A DNA stretch of 64,000 nt from UBA7236 sp964463165 (lineage in GTDB: Bacteria; Bacteroidota; Bacteroidia; Chitinophagales; BACL12), in contig CAYXBK010000001.1 of NCBI GenBank assembly GCA_964463165.1, positions 237,677 through 301,676 of the forward strand. The letters are read 5' to 3'. Each line of letters starts with the position of its first letter. Position 1 is the first letter of the stretch. Of the stretch, positions 38,038 to 46,323 are shown one piece after another. The notes under the pieces were generated by a model. The model was not told the origin of the DNA, did no database searches, and saw nothing but the letters and a program-made list of their open reading frames with translations. A program made the position numbers and the translations under genes.

Positions 38038-38916
38038 ATGAGAAGAATACTGATTGCCCTGCTGCTGGTTTTATCAATTACATCTGATGCACAACTTCCC
38101 GGCTTTGACATTTATATTATGGATTTAAATAAAACCGGAAATACAGCCAAACCTGCAAATATTACGAACCATTCAGGATATGACAACCAGCCTTCGTTCA
38201 GTGCAGATGGGAAATATATTTATTATGCGGCATTTTATGATACTCTGCAATCTGATATTTATTCATACAGCATTAAAAAGAAAACAACAACACGTTTAAC
38301 AAATACTTCGGAAAGTGAATTTTCACCGGAAATGACACCTGACAAGAAACACATTTCAGTAGTGCGGGTCGAAAAAGATTCATCTCAAAGGTTTTGTACG
38401 TATGATTTAAAAAATATGCATGCCGAATTATTTTTGGATTCCGTAAAATTGATCGGATATTACGGCAGGCTCGACAAAGAATGGCTGGCGATGTTTTTAT
38501 TGCCTGAACCTTTTACACTTGCCATTGCCAATCTGTCAAACGGATATCAGATTGCGATCGATCAATCAATCGGCAGATGTATCAAAAAAATACCAGGGCA
38601 GGCAAAATTCAGTTATATCACAAAACCAAATGATTCAGTTTGGGTGTTGAATGAAGCCCATATTTATCAGGCTGTATATGAAGCGGGAGATCTCACCGAA
38701 ATTTCAAAAATTCCATCCGTTTCAGAAGATTATGTATGGGCACCCGACGGCTCAAGAATTTATATGGCAAGAAATAATGCAATTTATTATTTTGATTATA
38801 CTGGTGACCATCAATGGCATCTGCATGCTGATCTCTCCACATACGGCATTAAAAAAATATACCGGTTGGCCATCAACCCCGCCGGTAATCAGCTCGCTTT
38901 TGTTGCGGAGGAATAA
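38038..38916 (+). CDS. TolB/PD40-like secreted protein
   Basis: 292 aa with signal peptide (MRRILIALLLVLSITSDAQ). WD40-like PD40 units are visible: NQPSFSADGKYIYYAA, EFSPEMTPDKKHISVVR, YVWAPDGSRIYMA and RLAINPAGNQLAFVAEE. These are half or full blades of a TolB-type propeller, normally periplasmic and protein-binding. It is short for a whole TolB (about 430 aa) and lacks the N-terminal domain. The universal stress protein gene follows 60 bp downstream on the same strand. Confidence 0.75.
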   Translation: MRRILIALLLVLSITSDAQLPGFDIYIMDLNKTGNTAKPANITNHSGYDNQPSFSADGKYIYYAAFYDTLQSDIYSYSIKKKTTTRLTNTSESEFSPEMTPDKKHISVVRVEKDSSQRFCTYDLKNMHAELFLDSVKLIGYYGRLDKEWLAMFLLPEPFTLAIANLSNGYQIAIDQSIGRCIKKIPGQAKFSYITKPNDSVWVLNEAHIYQAVYEAGDLTEISKIPSVSEDYVWAPDGSRIYMARNNAIYYFDYTGDHQWHLHADLSTYGIKKIYRLAINPAGNQLAFVAEE

Positions 38917-38976
38917 GAGGATTTCCCGCCTCCAAAATAAATTTGCTGCAGTCTGCGTTTATGGCTTCGATTGCGT

Positions 38977-39804
38977 ATGAATTGTATCCTTTACTTAACA
39001 GATTTTTCAGAACGATCCAATAAAGCCCTCACATACATAATGCCTGTGGCGGATGAATTGCGTGCACGGATTATTTTCGTGCATATCATAAACGGTGAGG
39101 AGCAAAAACAAAAAGTGCTCAAAAAGGAAGAGAAAGAATTTCTGCCGTATTTTAATCAGCTTAAATCCAAAGTTATTAAATATGCTTTCGCAAATAATTG
39201 CGAAATGCGCACCGGGCATTTACTTGTAAAAGGTGATCTTGTTGAAAATATGCGGGCACTGCTCAAACAATTATCGCCTTATGCAATTGTTACGCACTAC
39301 GATTATGCTGCACGTTCGAAAATACTTTTGGGAAACGTATATGTTAAATTGCTGAAAGTATTAACATCGCCTGTCATGATCATCCCCGAATATGCTGAAT
39401 TTGTACAAATAAAAGCCATCGGATATTTCTCCGGGATGGTGCGTTCGGTGCATGCTGAAATTCACGATCTCGTCTATAAAATGCGGATGTTTAAATCAAA
39501 ACTATTTGCATTTTATCTGCCCGAAGATCTGAAACAAAATCATGAACAACTTGTAAGTGAATTAACTGAACAATTTCCGGATGCAATCAAAAACGAACGC
39601 ATCAGTCTCAAAAAGCTGGAACCGAAATATGTTGCGTCAAGAATTGATAAACTTATTGAAGAAATGGAAATCAACCTGGCAGCATTTAATGCGGGAGATC
39701 AGATATTTGATGATATTTTTAATTCCGGTCATTCGGTGCGCCCGTTCTTATTAAAAACACCGGTCCTGATCTATCCCGAAAAATTTGTTGAAAGTGAAAA
39801 CTGA
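38977..39804 (+). CDS. Universal stress protein family, two UspA-like halves
   Basis: 275 aa from ATG 38977 (a TTG at 38971 is also in frame). The N-terminal half has the Usp pattern ILYLTDFSERSNKALTYIMP, ARIIFVHII and SPYAIVTHYDYAARSK. The C-terminal half is diverged (MRMFKSKLFAFYLPED; NAGDQIFDDIFNSGH; TPVLIYPEKF). The GxxGxxxxS ATP loop is not obvious in either half, so nucleotide binding is doubtful. Cytoplasmic. Confidence 0.75.
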   Translation: MNCILYLTDFSERSNKALTYIMPVADELRARIIFVHIINGEEQKQKVLKKEEKEFLPYFNQLKSKVIKYAFANNCEMRTGHLLVKGDLVENMRALLKQLSPYAIVTHYDYAARSKILLGNVYVKLLKVLTSPVMIIPEYAEFVQIKAIGYFSGMVRSVHAEIHDLVYKMRMFKSKLFAFYLPEDLKQNHEQLVSELTEQFPDAIKNERISLKKLEPKYVASRIDKLIEEMEINLAAFNAGDQIFDDIFNSGHSVRPFLLKTPVLIYPEKFVESEN

Positions 39805-39807
39805 AAT

Positions 39808-40578
39808 TTATTTGCAGCAGTCTGCATGCACGCTTAAAACGTAGCGGTCAATTACTTTTAAGGTCTCTGCATATTCGCTGCCTGAAAACCCGCGAATATC
39901 TTTATATCCGACAATTTGTTTGTATAAATCAGGAAGCGATTTTGAAATGGGGTAATAACTCCAGTGCCATTTTTCTTCACCATGCCCTTCACGGTTTGCA
40001 TAATCCGCATCATATACCTGGCAAAAACCAAATTCACATGCATGTGCCTGTAACCATTCGTATGTTTTCTTTCCATCTCCCGATAAAAAATAACTATCAG
40101 AAGTGCTGTTGAGATCAATTTCAGTTCCCCAGTGATGCCGGCTCGTTCCGGGCATCGCACTGAATTCCATAATGTTTTTTATCCGCAGCAATTTATCTTC
40201 ATCATAATATTGTTTCTTCACCCACTTGTCTTCCCATATCCATTGCTGCTCCGTATGTGTTCTCGTTGCGGAAATGATTTTCAGATGTATGCCATCTTCT
40301 TTTGCCGCGAGGTACATTTTATAAAATGCCTGGTAGGTATCCTGTAATAAAAACATGTCGGTGCGATATGCATATTGCGCAGGGATCTCAATAAAATTTT
40401 CGTTGTTGTAATAATCAACCTGACCTGTAAGAAATTCTTTTGAGTTGATCAGTTTTTCCAGCGTGGAATTTATTTCAGGTTTTCCGGGATTGCTGAAATC
40501 ATTTGCCGGATCAATGAATTGTAAACTCATTGATCCGGCAAAACATAAAAGCAGTATTGTATAATTTAATTTATTCAA
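39808..40578 (-). CDS. M15-family D-alanyl-D-alanine carboxypeptidase (VanY-like)
   Basis: 256 aa with N-terminal signal (LNYTILLLCFAGSMSLQF). Zinc-peptidase motifs of family M15: SRHHWGTEIDLN (~146, SxHxxGxxxD) and EKWHWSY (~203, ExxH). It trims D-Ala from peptidoglycan stem peptides in the periplasm. The start codon is TTG at 40578, overlapping the TGA of the upstream gene (TTGA), so the two are coupled although their products seem unrelated. Converges on the Usp gene with a 3-bp gap. Confidence 0.88.
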   Translation of the reverse strand: MNKLNYTILLLCFAGSMSLQFIDPANDFSNPGKPEINSTLEKLINSKEFLTGQVDYYNNENFIEIPAQYAYRTDMFLLQDTYQAFYKMYLAAKEDGIHLKIISATRTHTEQQWIWEDKWVKKQYYDEDKLLRIKNIMEFSAMPGTSRHHWGTEIDLNSTSDSYFLSGDGKKTYEWLQAHACEFGFCQVYDADYANREGHGEEKWHWSYYPISKSLPDLYKQIVGYKDIRGFSGSEYAETLKVIDRYVLSVHADCCK

Positions 40579-41810
40579 TGGCTGATCACGATTTTTTTAA
40601 CAGCCGTAATTTTACCGTCTGTTATCTCAAGCATATAAACGCCGGATTCAAGTCCATCCGTATGAATTGAATAATTATCTCCGGCAGTTTTTTCAATTGA
40701 AGTTGAAGTATATTCTCCCCGTATAGTGCGCAGGTGCATTGTCAATTCAGAATTATTTTCAATTTCAATATGCAATACATCATCTGCAGGATTCGGATAG
40801 ATATGCACTGTCTGCAATAATTTAATTTGTTCAATTGAAATTGTTGCGACACCAAATTCATCACTCATTCTTGAACAACCACCTTCAGAAGTTACAAGCA
40901 CAGTATAATTTCCATTTTCAGTTGGTGTATACGTTGCACCTGTTGCCCCTTCAATTATTTCACCTTCATAATACCATTGATAGGTGCCTCCGCCTGAAGC
41001 CACCAAATCTCCGTCAATAAATTCGATGGACGGATCCGGAAATGGATAAACATAAACTGTGATGGTATCGGCACCTGTGCAATCGTCTGCGGAGCCATTC
41101 ACAATATAGGTGGTTGTGGCAGCCGGCGTAACGTTAATGGTTGCACAAGGTTCTGTACAAGCTACCGCTGTTACCCCATCATACCAGTCATAACTTTCTG
41201 CACCGCTCACTGCTAATGTGGCAATTTCGCCTTCGCAAATGGAAATATCTTTTCCTGCATCAATATCCACAAAACATTCTGCACTGTAGCAACAATTTCC
41301 TCCGTCACTCATAAAATATGTGCCCGACCAAACACCATACTGATAATAGGAATAGCGCAATCCGCCTGTTAATTCGGTGAGGAAATAATCGGTTGCCTGA
41401 TCAACCGTATTGCATCCGCCCGGAACGTAGGCCGTATCACATTCATAAGCACAAACCATATTGGGATTCCCGTCGGGGTCGGCAAGATACACCGGCGGAT
41501 AAGTGAGAATATCAACTATTGCAGCTGCAACTCCGGAAACACTTGTAGTACCGCCGTCGTTATAACCAGCATACAGCACTTTCGTTACGTTGCCGGCATA
41601 GGTTCCGGATATATTCACCGTAAGTTCTTCATAAGAACATAAGCCGATCTGTATATTCGGAATATTCTCGTCGATATTAATATTCAGTGTTCCGCCGTCA
41701 TAATTTGAATAAATAATAATATTCTGTGCGGGGTTACAAATGCCCTGCGGATATGCACAGCCAATATAAACGAATAATGCAACTGAGGTGAGGAGTAGAT
41801 TTTTAAACAT
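40575..41810 (-). CDS. Secreted protein with Ig-like domain and T9SS sorting domain
   Basis: 411 aa. Signal peptide (MFKNLLLTSVALFVYIGCAY). Residues ~25-185 are rich in Cys, Tyr and Gly and not recognised. Then a gliding-motility-type Ig-like unit (DAGKDISICEGEIATLAVSG, ~187-255), a second Ig-like part (ASGGGTYQWYYEGEIIEGAT) and a type A sorting domain (VHIYPNPADDVLHIEIEN; LESGVYMLEITDGK). Secreted by T9SS; function unknown. First gene of a unit with the carboxypeptidase. Confidence 0.8.
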   Translation of the reverse strand: MFKNLLLTSVALFVYIGCAYPQGICNPAQNIIIYSNYDGGTLNINIDENIPNIQIGLCSYEELTVNISGTYAGNVTKVLYAGYNDGGTTSVSGVAAAIVDILTYPPVYLADPDGNPNMVCAYECDTAYVPGGCNTVDQATDYFLTELTGGLRYSYYQYGVWSGTYFMSDGGNCCYSAECFVDIDAGKDISICEGEIATLAVSGAESYDWYDGVTAVACTEPCATINVTPAATTTYIVNGSADDCTGADTITVYVYPFPDPSIEFIDGDLVASGGGTYQWYYEGEIIEGATGATYTPTENGNYTVLVTSEGGCSRMSDEFGVATISIEQIKLLQTVHIYPNPADDVLHIEIENNSELTMHLRTIRGEYTSTSIEKTAGDNYSIHTDGLESGVYMLEITDGKITAVKKIVISH

Positions 41811-42009
41811 GTTTTTTTATTTAGGGAATTAAGATAAGGATATATTTTGTGAACTGGAAACCGGGCGGTCATTTCATTTGTAAACGGCTCCGTCGTTGAA
41901 GCGAAATCAGAACCATTTTGTTTCGAAAGATTTAATTTTGCGGCTTGATATAAAGCATTCGGAAATTTTCAAATTTGAAATTTTCTGCAGCGCTTTCTCA
42001 TCTCTGTTT

Positions 42010-43440
42010 ATGCATCAAATTATCCTGAAAAAAAAATTGTTTCAATTTCTGCTTACCTCTTTGTTTTTTTTATATTTCAATAACGTTTCACTCTGCCAAA
42101 ATTCCTATGATCCCGAAAGAATATTTTCAGTTATAGAATTGCAGGAAGATTTTATGGCCTTGCGCACCACACTGGAAAATAATTTAGCTAACCTGTATCT
42201 CTATGCCGGACAATCGCAACTCGATAGTGTATTCGACAGCATGTATTTCAATTTATACCCAATGACCGAAATTCAGTTTTATAATTATATTACACCTTTA
42301 TTATCGGTTATAAATGACGGCCACTTATTAATACTTCCATCGGCTTCCTCACTGCAGTATCATGAAAATAACTCCTTGTATTTCCCACTTGGTGCATTTG
42401 CGGAAAATGGGAGATTAATCATTGCAGAAAATTATTTCAGTGAATTCAATATCAGCCCCGGATCAGAAATTCTGGCTATCAACGATGTTCCAACCTTAGA
42501 AATATTGCAGGATATGTATAGAAAACAGGTTCGTGATGGTTTCAATACAAGTTACCCGGATTGGATTTATCATCATTATTTCAGAAATTACTATCAATTC
42601 TTTTATGGCTATCCGGCATTCTATCACCTTATTTTAAAAAATCAGGCGGGCGATACACTCCATATAAATATGAAAGGAATTTCAAGCGACAGTCTGGAGG
42701 AGAGAAAAAAAACACGATATCCTATTCAAAATGAGCAAGCGCAGGAAAAAGGAGTTAATCTTCATATTAAAGATAGTATCGCAATACTTACAATTAAAAC
42801 ATGGGATAAAAAGCGTCTCAAAACGATTTATCATCAAAATTTTATTAAGGAAACAGATGCAATATTTAAACTGCTTGAAAAACAAAGTATAGACAACCTT
42901 GTGATAGATCTGAGGGACAATCAGGGAGGGAATATGAAATACGGAAGATATCTTTTATCGTATTTACTTGATTCTTCGTTTCAATATATTACTGGAATTG
43001 AGAAGGTGAAAATAAATAAGGATTCAGGCAGAATTACTAAAAGCCTTCGAGGAAATATGTTGCACTTCACTGATCCGCATCAGCCGAATTTCGACGGTAA
43101 AGTATATGTTTTAATTAACGGAGGCAGTTTTTCTAACAGCGGTATATTTTGCTCGCGGCTTGATTATTATCAGAGAGCATTTTTTATCGGACAGGAAACC
43201 GGAGGCAATCAAACCGTTTTAACCGGTGCATTTGGGGCTGGCGGAAAAACAATTCTTCCAAACACAAAAATTTCATGTGATAAGGCTAATTACAGGATCA
43301 TTATTACCGATATGCAACACAATTCCGGGCATGGTATTTTACCGGATTATCCACTCAAACCTGTTATAAATGATTATCTCGAAAAAAAAGATGTGGTTTT
43401 GGATTTTGTTATTTCTCGTATCGGGAAGGGTGAACTGTGA
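42010..43440 (+). CDS. S41-family secreted peptidase
   Basis: 476 aa from ATG 42010, chosen because KKKLFQFLLTSLFFLYFN begins a signal peptide there; the ORF is open back to a TTG at 41896. A PDZ-like part (FNISPGSEILAINDVPTLEIL, ~150) precedes the tail-specific-protease core: VNLHIKDSIAILTIKTW, DNLVIDLRDNQGGNMKYGR and VLINGGSFSNSGIFCSRL with the probable nucleophile Ser near 375, then IGQETGGNQT. Acts in the periplasm or outside. Substrate unknown. Confidence 0.85.
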   Translation: MHQIILKKKLFQFLLTSLFFLYFNNVSLCQNSYDPERIFSVIELQEDFMALRTTLENNLANLYLYAGQSQLDSVFDSMYFNLYPMTEIQFYNYITPLLSVINDGHLLILPSASSLQYHENNSLYFPLGAFAENGRLIIAENYFSEFNISPGSEILAINDVPTLEILQDMYRKQVRDGFNTSYPDWIYHHYFRNYYQFFYGYPAFYHLILKNQAGDTLHINMKGISSDSLEERKKTRYPIQNEQAQEKGVNLHIKDSIAILTIKTWDKKRLKTIYHQNFIKETDAIFKLLEKQSIDNLVIDLRDNQGGNMKYGRYLLSYLLDSSFQYITGIEKVKINKDSGRITKSLRGNMLHFTDPHQPNFDGKVYVLINGGSFSNSGIFCSRLDYYQRAFFIGQETGGNQTVLTGAFGAGGKTILPNTKISCDKANYRIIITDMQHNSGHGILPDYPLKPVINDYLEKKDVVLDFVISRIGKGEL

Positions 43441-43503
43441 GTGTTAGAGCCAATTTATTACACCCGCTGCTTCCGTTTACATTTCTTTTACAATTCGCAT
43501 GGG

Positions 43504-43531
43504 TTGTCCGAGCAGGGTATAATTAGATTTG
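43504..43531 (+). promoter_or_regulatory. Promoter of the DoxX-like membrane protein gene
   Basis: TTG (43504-43506), 17 bp, then TAGATTTG (43524-43531), fitting the Bacteroidota -33/-7 pattern. It predicts a leader of about 20 bases. Confidence 0.55.
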
Positions 43532-43556
43532 CAATTACCAGATTTGAGTCCGGGGT

Positions 43557-44993
43557 ATGAAGATTACCACACCAGTCAAAGTTTTATTTGTATTACTTCT
43601 GCTATTCGCATTTATTCCGGACCTGTCGGCACACGTTAAATGGTTTACGGAAGGCAGCTATGCCGACCGGCCCCTTAAATTCGATGAAGTTTTAGATACC
43701 CGTTATTTTACTACTTTATTTGTTGTTTGCCTTCTCGTAGTAGTGCTCGGCGTATGGCTCGACAGCCGTATTATGAATGCACGCTGGTATAACCGCATGA
43801 ACAGCTGGCTGGAGAACAGAAAAAGCTATTCAGTGATCGTTATGCGTTTTGCTGCAGCCATGGTTCTGATATTGTCCTGGCAGGGAAATGCGATGATGGT
43901 TCCTACACTTGGTGTTCCTCAGCATTATGAATGGCTCGGCTGGTTCCAGTTTGTTCTGGCATTTTTCTTACTGATCCCGCGACTCGTTCCAATAGGCGGA
44001 CTGGGAATCGTGTTTGTGTGGGTGCTTGGAAATTTTCTTTTCCATCCCTTCCATATGCTTGATTACCTTATGTTCGGCGGATGCGGAGCCTATCTCTTTT
44101 TGGCAACATTCATGAATGGAAAATGGAAAGAGACAGGCCTTGTGGTGTTGTATGTTGCGGTGGGTTTTTCGTTATGCTGGGTAGCACTTGAAAAATTCAT
44201 TTATCCCAACTGGAGCCTGATCCTTGTGAAGGAACATCCGAGTTTATCACTTGGATTCAATCCTGATTTCTTTATCAAATCAGTCGGATTTGTGGAATTC
44301 GGCCTCGGTTATTTATTGATTGTTTGCCTTTTGCAACGTCCGTTGGCTGTAATCATCACGATTACTTTCTTCCTCACTTCATCTGTTTTCGGGAAAACGG
44401 AAATTATCGGTCACACCATGATCCATGGTGCTTTGATTGTCTTTTTGCTTGAAGGCCCCGGAAAATTTTATATCCGCCTGAGAAACCGTTTCTCAAATGT
44501 TTTCAAGCGAATGGGGTTCACCTTCGTCAATTTCATCGTATTGTTTGTTGTGCTCATGATCGGGTATTCGGCCTTGGCGCAATTGAAATACGATCAGAAG
44601 CAAAAATTCCTTGCGAAAAAACCCGATCATATTCATACGCAAATAGATCTTGCCGGTTATCCGAAAGAAGAATTACCTGCCGTTTGGATGGATATTGAAG
44701 CAGACCCGGCAGGTGGTTATAATATTCATTTCATTACCCGCAATTTTGCATTTACCCCTGAAAACGTAAATAAAGAACATACCATGGGGCAGGGGCATGC
44801 ACAACTCTATATCGATAATATTAAAGTTGCCAGAGTTTACAGTGAATGGTTTTATATAGCACCGCCCGAACCCGGTGAACACGTTATTAAAGTTGTTCTC
44901 AACGGCAATAATCACAGTGAATATGCAATTAGGGGAGAACCGATCTCAGCTTCTGAAACCATCAAGGTTACTTCTGCGAATATGGAGAAATAA
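43557..44993 (+). CDS. Polytopic membrane protein, DoxX-like, with exported C-terminal beta domain
   Basis: 478 aa. An N-terminal signal-like segment (VKVLFVLLLLFAFIPDLSAH) is followed by about eight more membrane helices to residue ~355, including VIVMRFAAAMVLILSWQGNA and SVGFVEFGLGYLLIVCLLQ, resembling the DoxX superfamily. The last ~110 residues are soluble and beta-rich (VWMDIEADPAGGYNIHFI; HTMGQGHAQLYIDNIKV; EPGEHVIKVVLNGNNHSEYA), with clustered His and Met, like small periplasmic cupredoxin- or CopC-like domains. Metal binding is a guess. It has its own promoter. Confidence 0.65.
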   Translation: MKITTPVKVLFVLLLLFAFIPDLSAHVKWFTEGSYADRPLKFDEVLDTRYFTTLFVVCLLVVVLGVWLDSRIMNARWYNRMNSWLENRKSYSVIVMRFAAAMVLILSWQGNAMMVPTLGVPQHYEWLGWFQFVLAFFLLIPRLVPIGGLGIVFVWVLGNFLFHPFHMLDYLMFGGCGAYLFLATFMNGKWKETGLVVLYVAVGFSLCWVALEKFIYPNWSLILVKEHPSLSLGFNPDFFIKSVGFVEFGLGYLLIVCLLQRPLAVIITITFFLTSSVFGKTEIIGHTMIHGALIVFLLEGPGKFYIRLRNRFSNVFKRMGFTFVNFIVLFVVLMIGYSALAQLKYDQKQKFLAKKPDHIHTQIDLAGYPKEELPAVWMDIEADPAGGYNIHFITRNFAFTPENVNKEHTMGQGHAQLYIDNIKVARVYSEWFYIAPPEPGEHVIKVVLNGNNHSEYAIRGEPISASETIKVTSANMEK

Positions 44994-45000
44994 ATATCAG

Positions 45001-45214
45001 TCGGCAGTCTTCAGTCCACGGTCGGCAGTTGCATTCATCAGATCAATATTCTGTATTAACTACTGGAAAAGAAAGGTCGGCAGTCTTCAGTCCACCGTCG
45101 GCAGTTTCATTCATCAGATCAATATCCTGTATTTACTGCAGCAGACGAAAGGTCCGCAGTCTTCAGTCCACCGTCGGCAGTTTCATTCATCAGATCAATA
45201 TCCTGTTTTAACTT
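45001..45214. repeat. 76-bp tandem repeat, about 2.8 copies
   Basis: Units start at 45001, 45077 and 45153. Each has TCGGCAGTCTTCAGTCCACC, a second CGGCAGT, then CATTCATCAGATCAATAT, CTGT and a short variable end. On the other strand the first part is GACTGNN-type heptamers, the same words as in the array at 45281. The 76-bp period is not a multiple of three, so ORFs across it are accidental. There are no variable spacers as in CRISPR. Confidence 0.9.
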
Positions 45215-45280
45215 AAAGAGTACGGGACAAATCACGCAAAATGCGTCAGCGACACATCACGAAAAAGTCATGATGAGTGA

Positions 45281-45324
45281 GACTGCCGACCGTAGACCGC
45301 GGACCGCTGACTGTAGACTGAAGA
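45281..45324. repeat. GACTGNN heptamer array, left part (transposon target)
   Basis: Six perfect 7-bp steps: GACTGCC, GACCGTA, GACCGCG, GACCGCT, GACTGTA, GACTGAA, then GA. It is cut by the transposon at 45325. Its last 8 bases (45317-45324, ACTGAAGA) are repeated at 48940-48947. Joining the two sides after removing one copy restores the 7-bp phase. Confidence 0.9.
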
Positions 45325-45349
45325 GGTAACTACATACCTGTTGCAGTAA
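45325..45349 (+). repeat. Left terminal inverted repeat of the transposon
   Basis: Pairs with 48915-48939 in inverted orientation (22/25). It begins GGTAACTA and contains CCTGTTGCAG. Confidence 0.92.
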
Positions 45350-45404
45350 CTTTACGCCCGTTTCCTTGCTGAATAGCATATTTCAGCGTATGTTATAAGG
45401 AGAT

Positions 45405-45442
45405 AAAAGCCGGTTGCGGGATTACTTCAGGCGGCTTTTTTT
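45405..45442. terminator. Terminator after the HEPN-like gene
   Basis: Stem AAAAGCCG/CGGCTTTT with a 19-base loop; T runs on both strands (seven on plus, four on minus). It overlaps the stop of the minus-strand gene and can also block plus-strand transcription entering from outside the transposon. Confidence 0.7.
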
Positions 45443-46049
45443 ATTCCCTTAATTCTTTTATGTCCAATCCTTTCAATTTATAATATATTTCCTTTATTAC
45501 TCTAATAACTCCATCAAATTCATCTAATAAGATTTCAATATCTTCATCATTTATTTGTATCGGCTTTCCCTTGGCAGATTTCCCATCTGCATTAATCTTA
45601 AACTCCCAAAGAAAAACATTCATTTTCATTCCCTCTTTATCTGTGGTTTCTACATCGTATTTCCTATGAGCAAAGGCATTTCGTCTGGTAATTAGTCTAT
45701 CAAACAAATCATTAAAATTTTCCAATTTTTCATCCTTCCCTTCACCTCTCATTTTGTATAACTCCATACAATAAAAATCCCTTATTCCGTTGTCCTTATC
45801 AATCTTACGGATAATATGGTTAATTAATGTTTGTTTGAACCCGAAGGTAAATTTCATATCACCTAAAATTAAATACTGAAATTCTCTAAATAGCATATCA
45901 TCTTCAGGCCTGTGTACGAAATACGAAGCAATACACATATCCATAATAGTTTCCATATAAACAGCGGCTTGTAGAACTTTACCCCTTGCAATTTCTGCTA
46001 ATTTGTCTGTTTCAGGGCCTATCCATTTAAGTCGTTCTCTCTTTGCCAT
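45441..46049 (-). CDS. HEPN-like protein, transposon passenger
   Basis: 202 aa, mostly helical by eye. The stretch ITRRNAFAHRKYD (~142) contains Rx4H, the catalytic motif of HEPN ribonucleases found in many toxins and defence proteins. It sits at the end of a helix (FNDLFDRLI), as in HEPN folds. The rest (AAVYMETIMDMCIASYF; GFKQTLINHIIRKI) fits a helical bundle, but I cannot assign a named subfamily; a DUF4145-like relative is possible. It is divergent from the 56-aa HTH candidate across 57 bp that hold a palindromic operator-like site. A toxin or defence role is inferred from motif and mobile context only; no MNT-type antitoxin partner is adjacent. Confidence 0.65.
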   Translation of the reverse strand: MAKRERLKWIGPETDKLAEIARGKVLQAAVYMETIMDMCIASYFVHRPEDDMLFREFQYLILGDMKFTFGFKQTLINHIIRKIDKDNGIRDFYCMELYKMRGEGKDEKLENFNDLFDRLITRRNAFAHRKYDVETTDKEGMKMNVFLWEFKINADGKSAKGKPIQINDEDIEILLDEFDGVIRVIKEIYYKLKGLDIKELRE

Positions 46050-46070
46050 AAAAAAATAATTGTTAAAATA

Positions 46071-46102
46071 TTTGTTAGTAGTTACTAACTGTTATATATT
46101 TG
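46071..46102 (+). promoter_or_regulatory. Promoter with built-in palindromic operator
   Basis: TTTG (46071-46074), 20 bp, TATATTTG (46095-46102): a good Bacteroidota promoter. The spacer holds GTTAGTAGTTACTAAC (46074-46089), a perfect 7-bp inverted repeat. Bases 46071-46097 recur at 46297-46323. Confidence 0.75.
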
Positions 46103-46106
46103 TGTT

Positions 46107-46277
46107 GTGAAAGTTATCAATTCAAATCTAAAGACTATAAAAAATTACGCAACAGAAAACGGTGTAACGGCAGCATATATCTATACCCTGATAAAAAGAG
46201 GACAAATGCAACCCGTTATGATTGACGGCGTGCAATTCATAGACACAACTGTTTATCCAAAACTACCTACAAGGTAG
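46107..46277 (+). CDS. Small helix-turn-helix (excisionase/MerR-like) candidate
   Basis: 56 aa, GTG start at 46107, only 4 bases after the -7 promoter box, so the mRNA would be nearly leaderless. NYATENGVTAAYIYTLIKRG followed by QPVMIDGVQFID has the shape of the small winged HTH of excisionases (helix, turn, recognition helix, then a wing naming a residue to be displayed). It lies between two copies of a 27-bp operator-like repeat and just before the transposase, so it probably controls the transposase and the divergent HEPN-like gene. Stop TAG at 46275-46277. Confidence 0.6.
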   Translation: MKVINSNLKTIKNYATENGVTAAYIYTLIKRGQMQPVMIDGVQFIDTTVYPKLPTR

Positions 46278-46296
46278 TAATATATTTTTTCACTAA

Positions 46297-46323
46297 TTTG
46301 TTATAAGTTACTAACTACTATAT
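46297..46323 (+). promoter_or_regulatory. Second operator copy, overlapping the transposase start
   Basis: TTTGTTA, two bases, AGTTACTAACT, two bases, TATAT: matches 23 of 27 bases of the site at 46071-46097. Here the last bases run into the transposase ATG (46322), and the -7 promoter box is not kept. Binding could repress the transposase directly. Confidence 0.65.

Noticed and set aside
45001..45214. CRISPR array
   Set aside because: The 76-bp units follow directly on one another, the whole unit is conserved, and there are no unique spacers or cas genes.
44875..45216. Plus-strand ORFs with repeating peptides across the 76-bp tandem
   Set aside because: They arise from the tandem DNA; 76 is not a multiple of three, so the repeat peptides change frame, and one overlaps the membrane-protein gene.
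45281..45324. Transposon end placed in the heptamer array
   Set aside because: The heptamers lie outside the inverted repeats in the same orientation on both sides, so they are the target and not part of the element.
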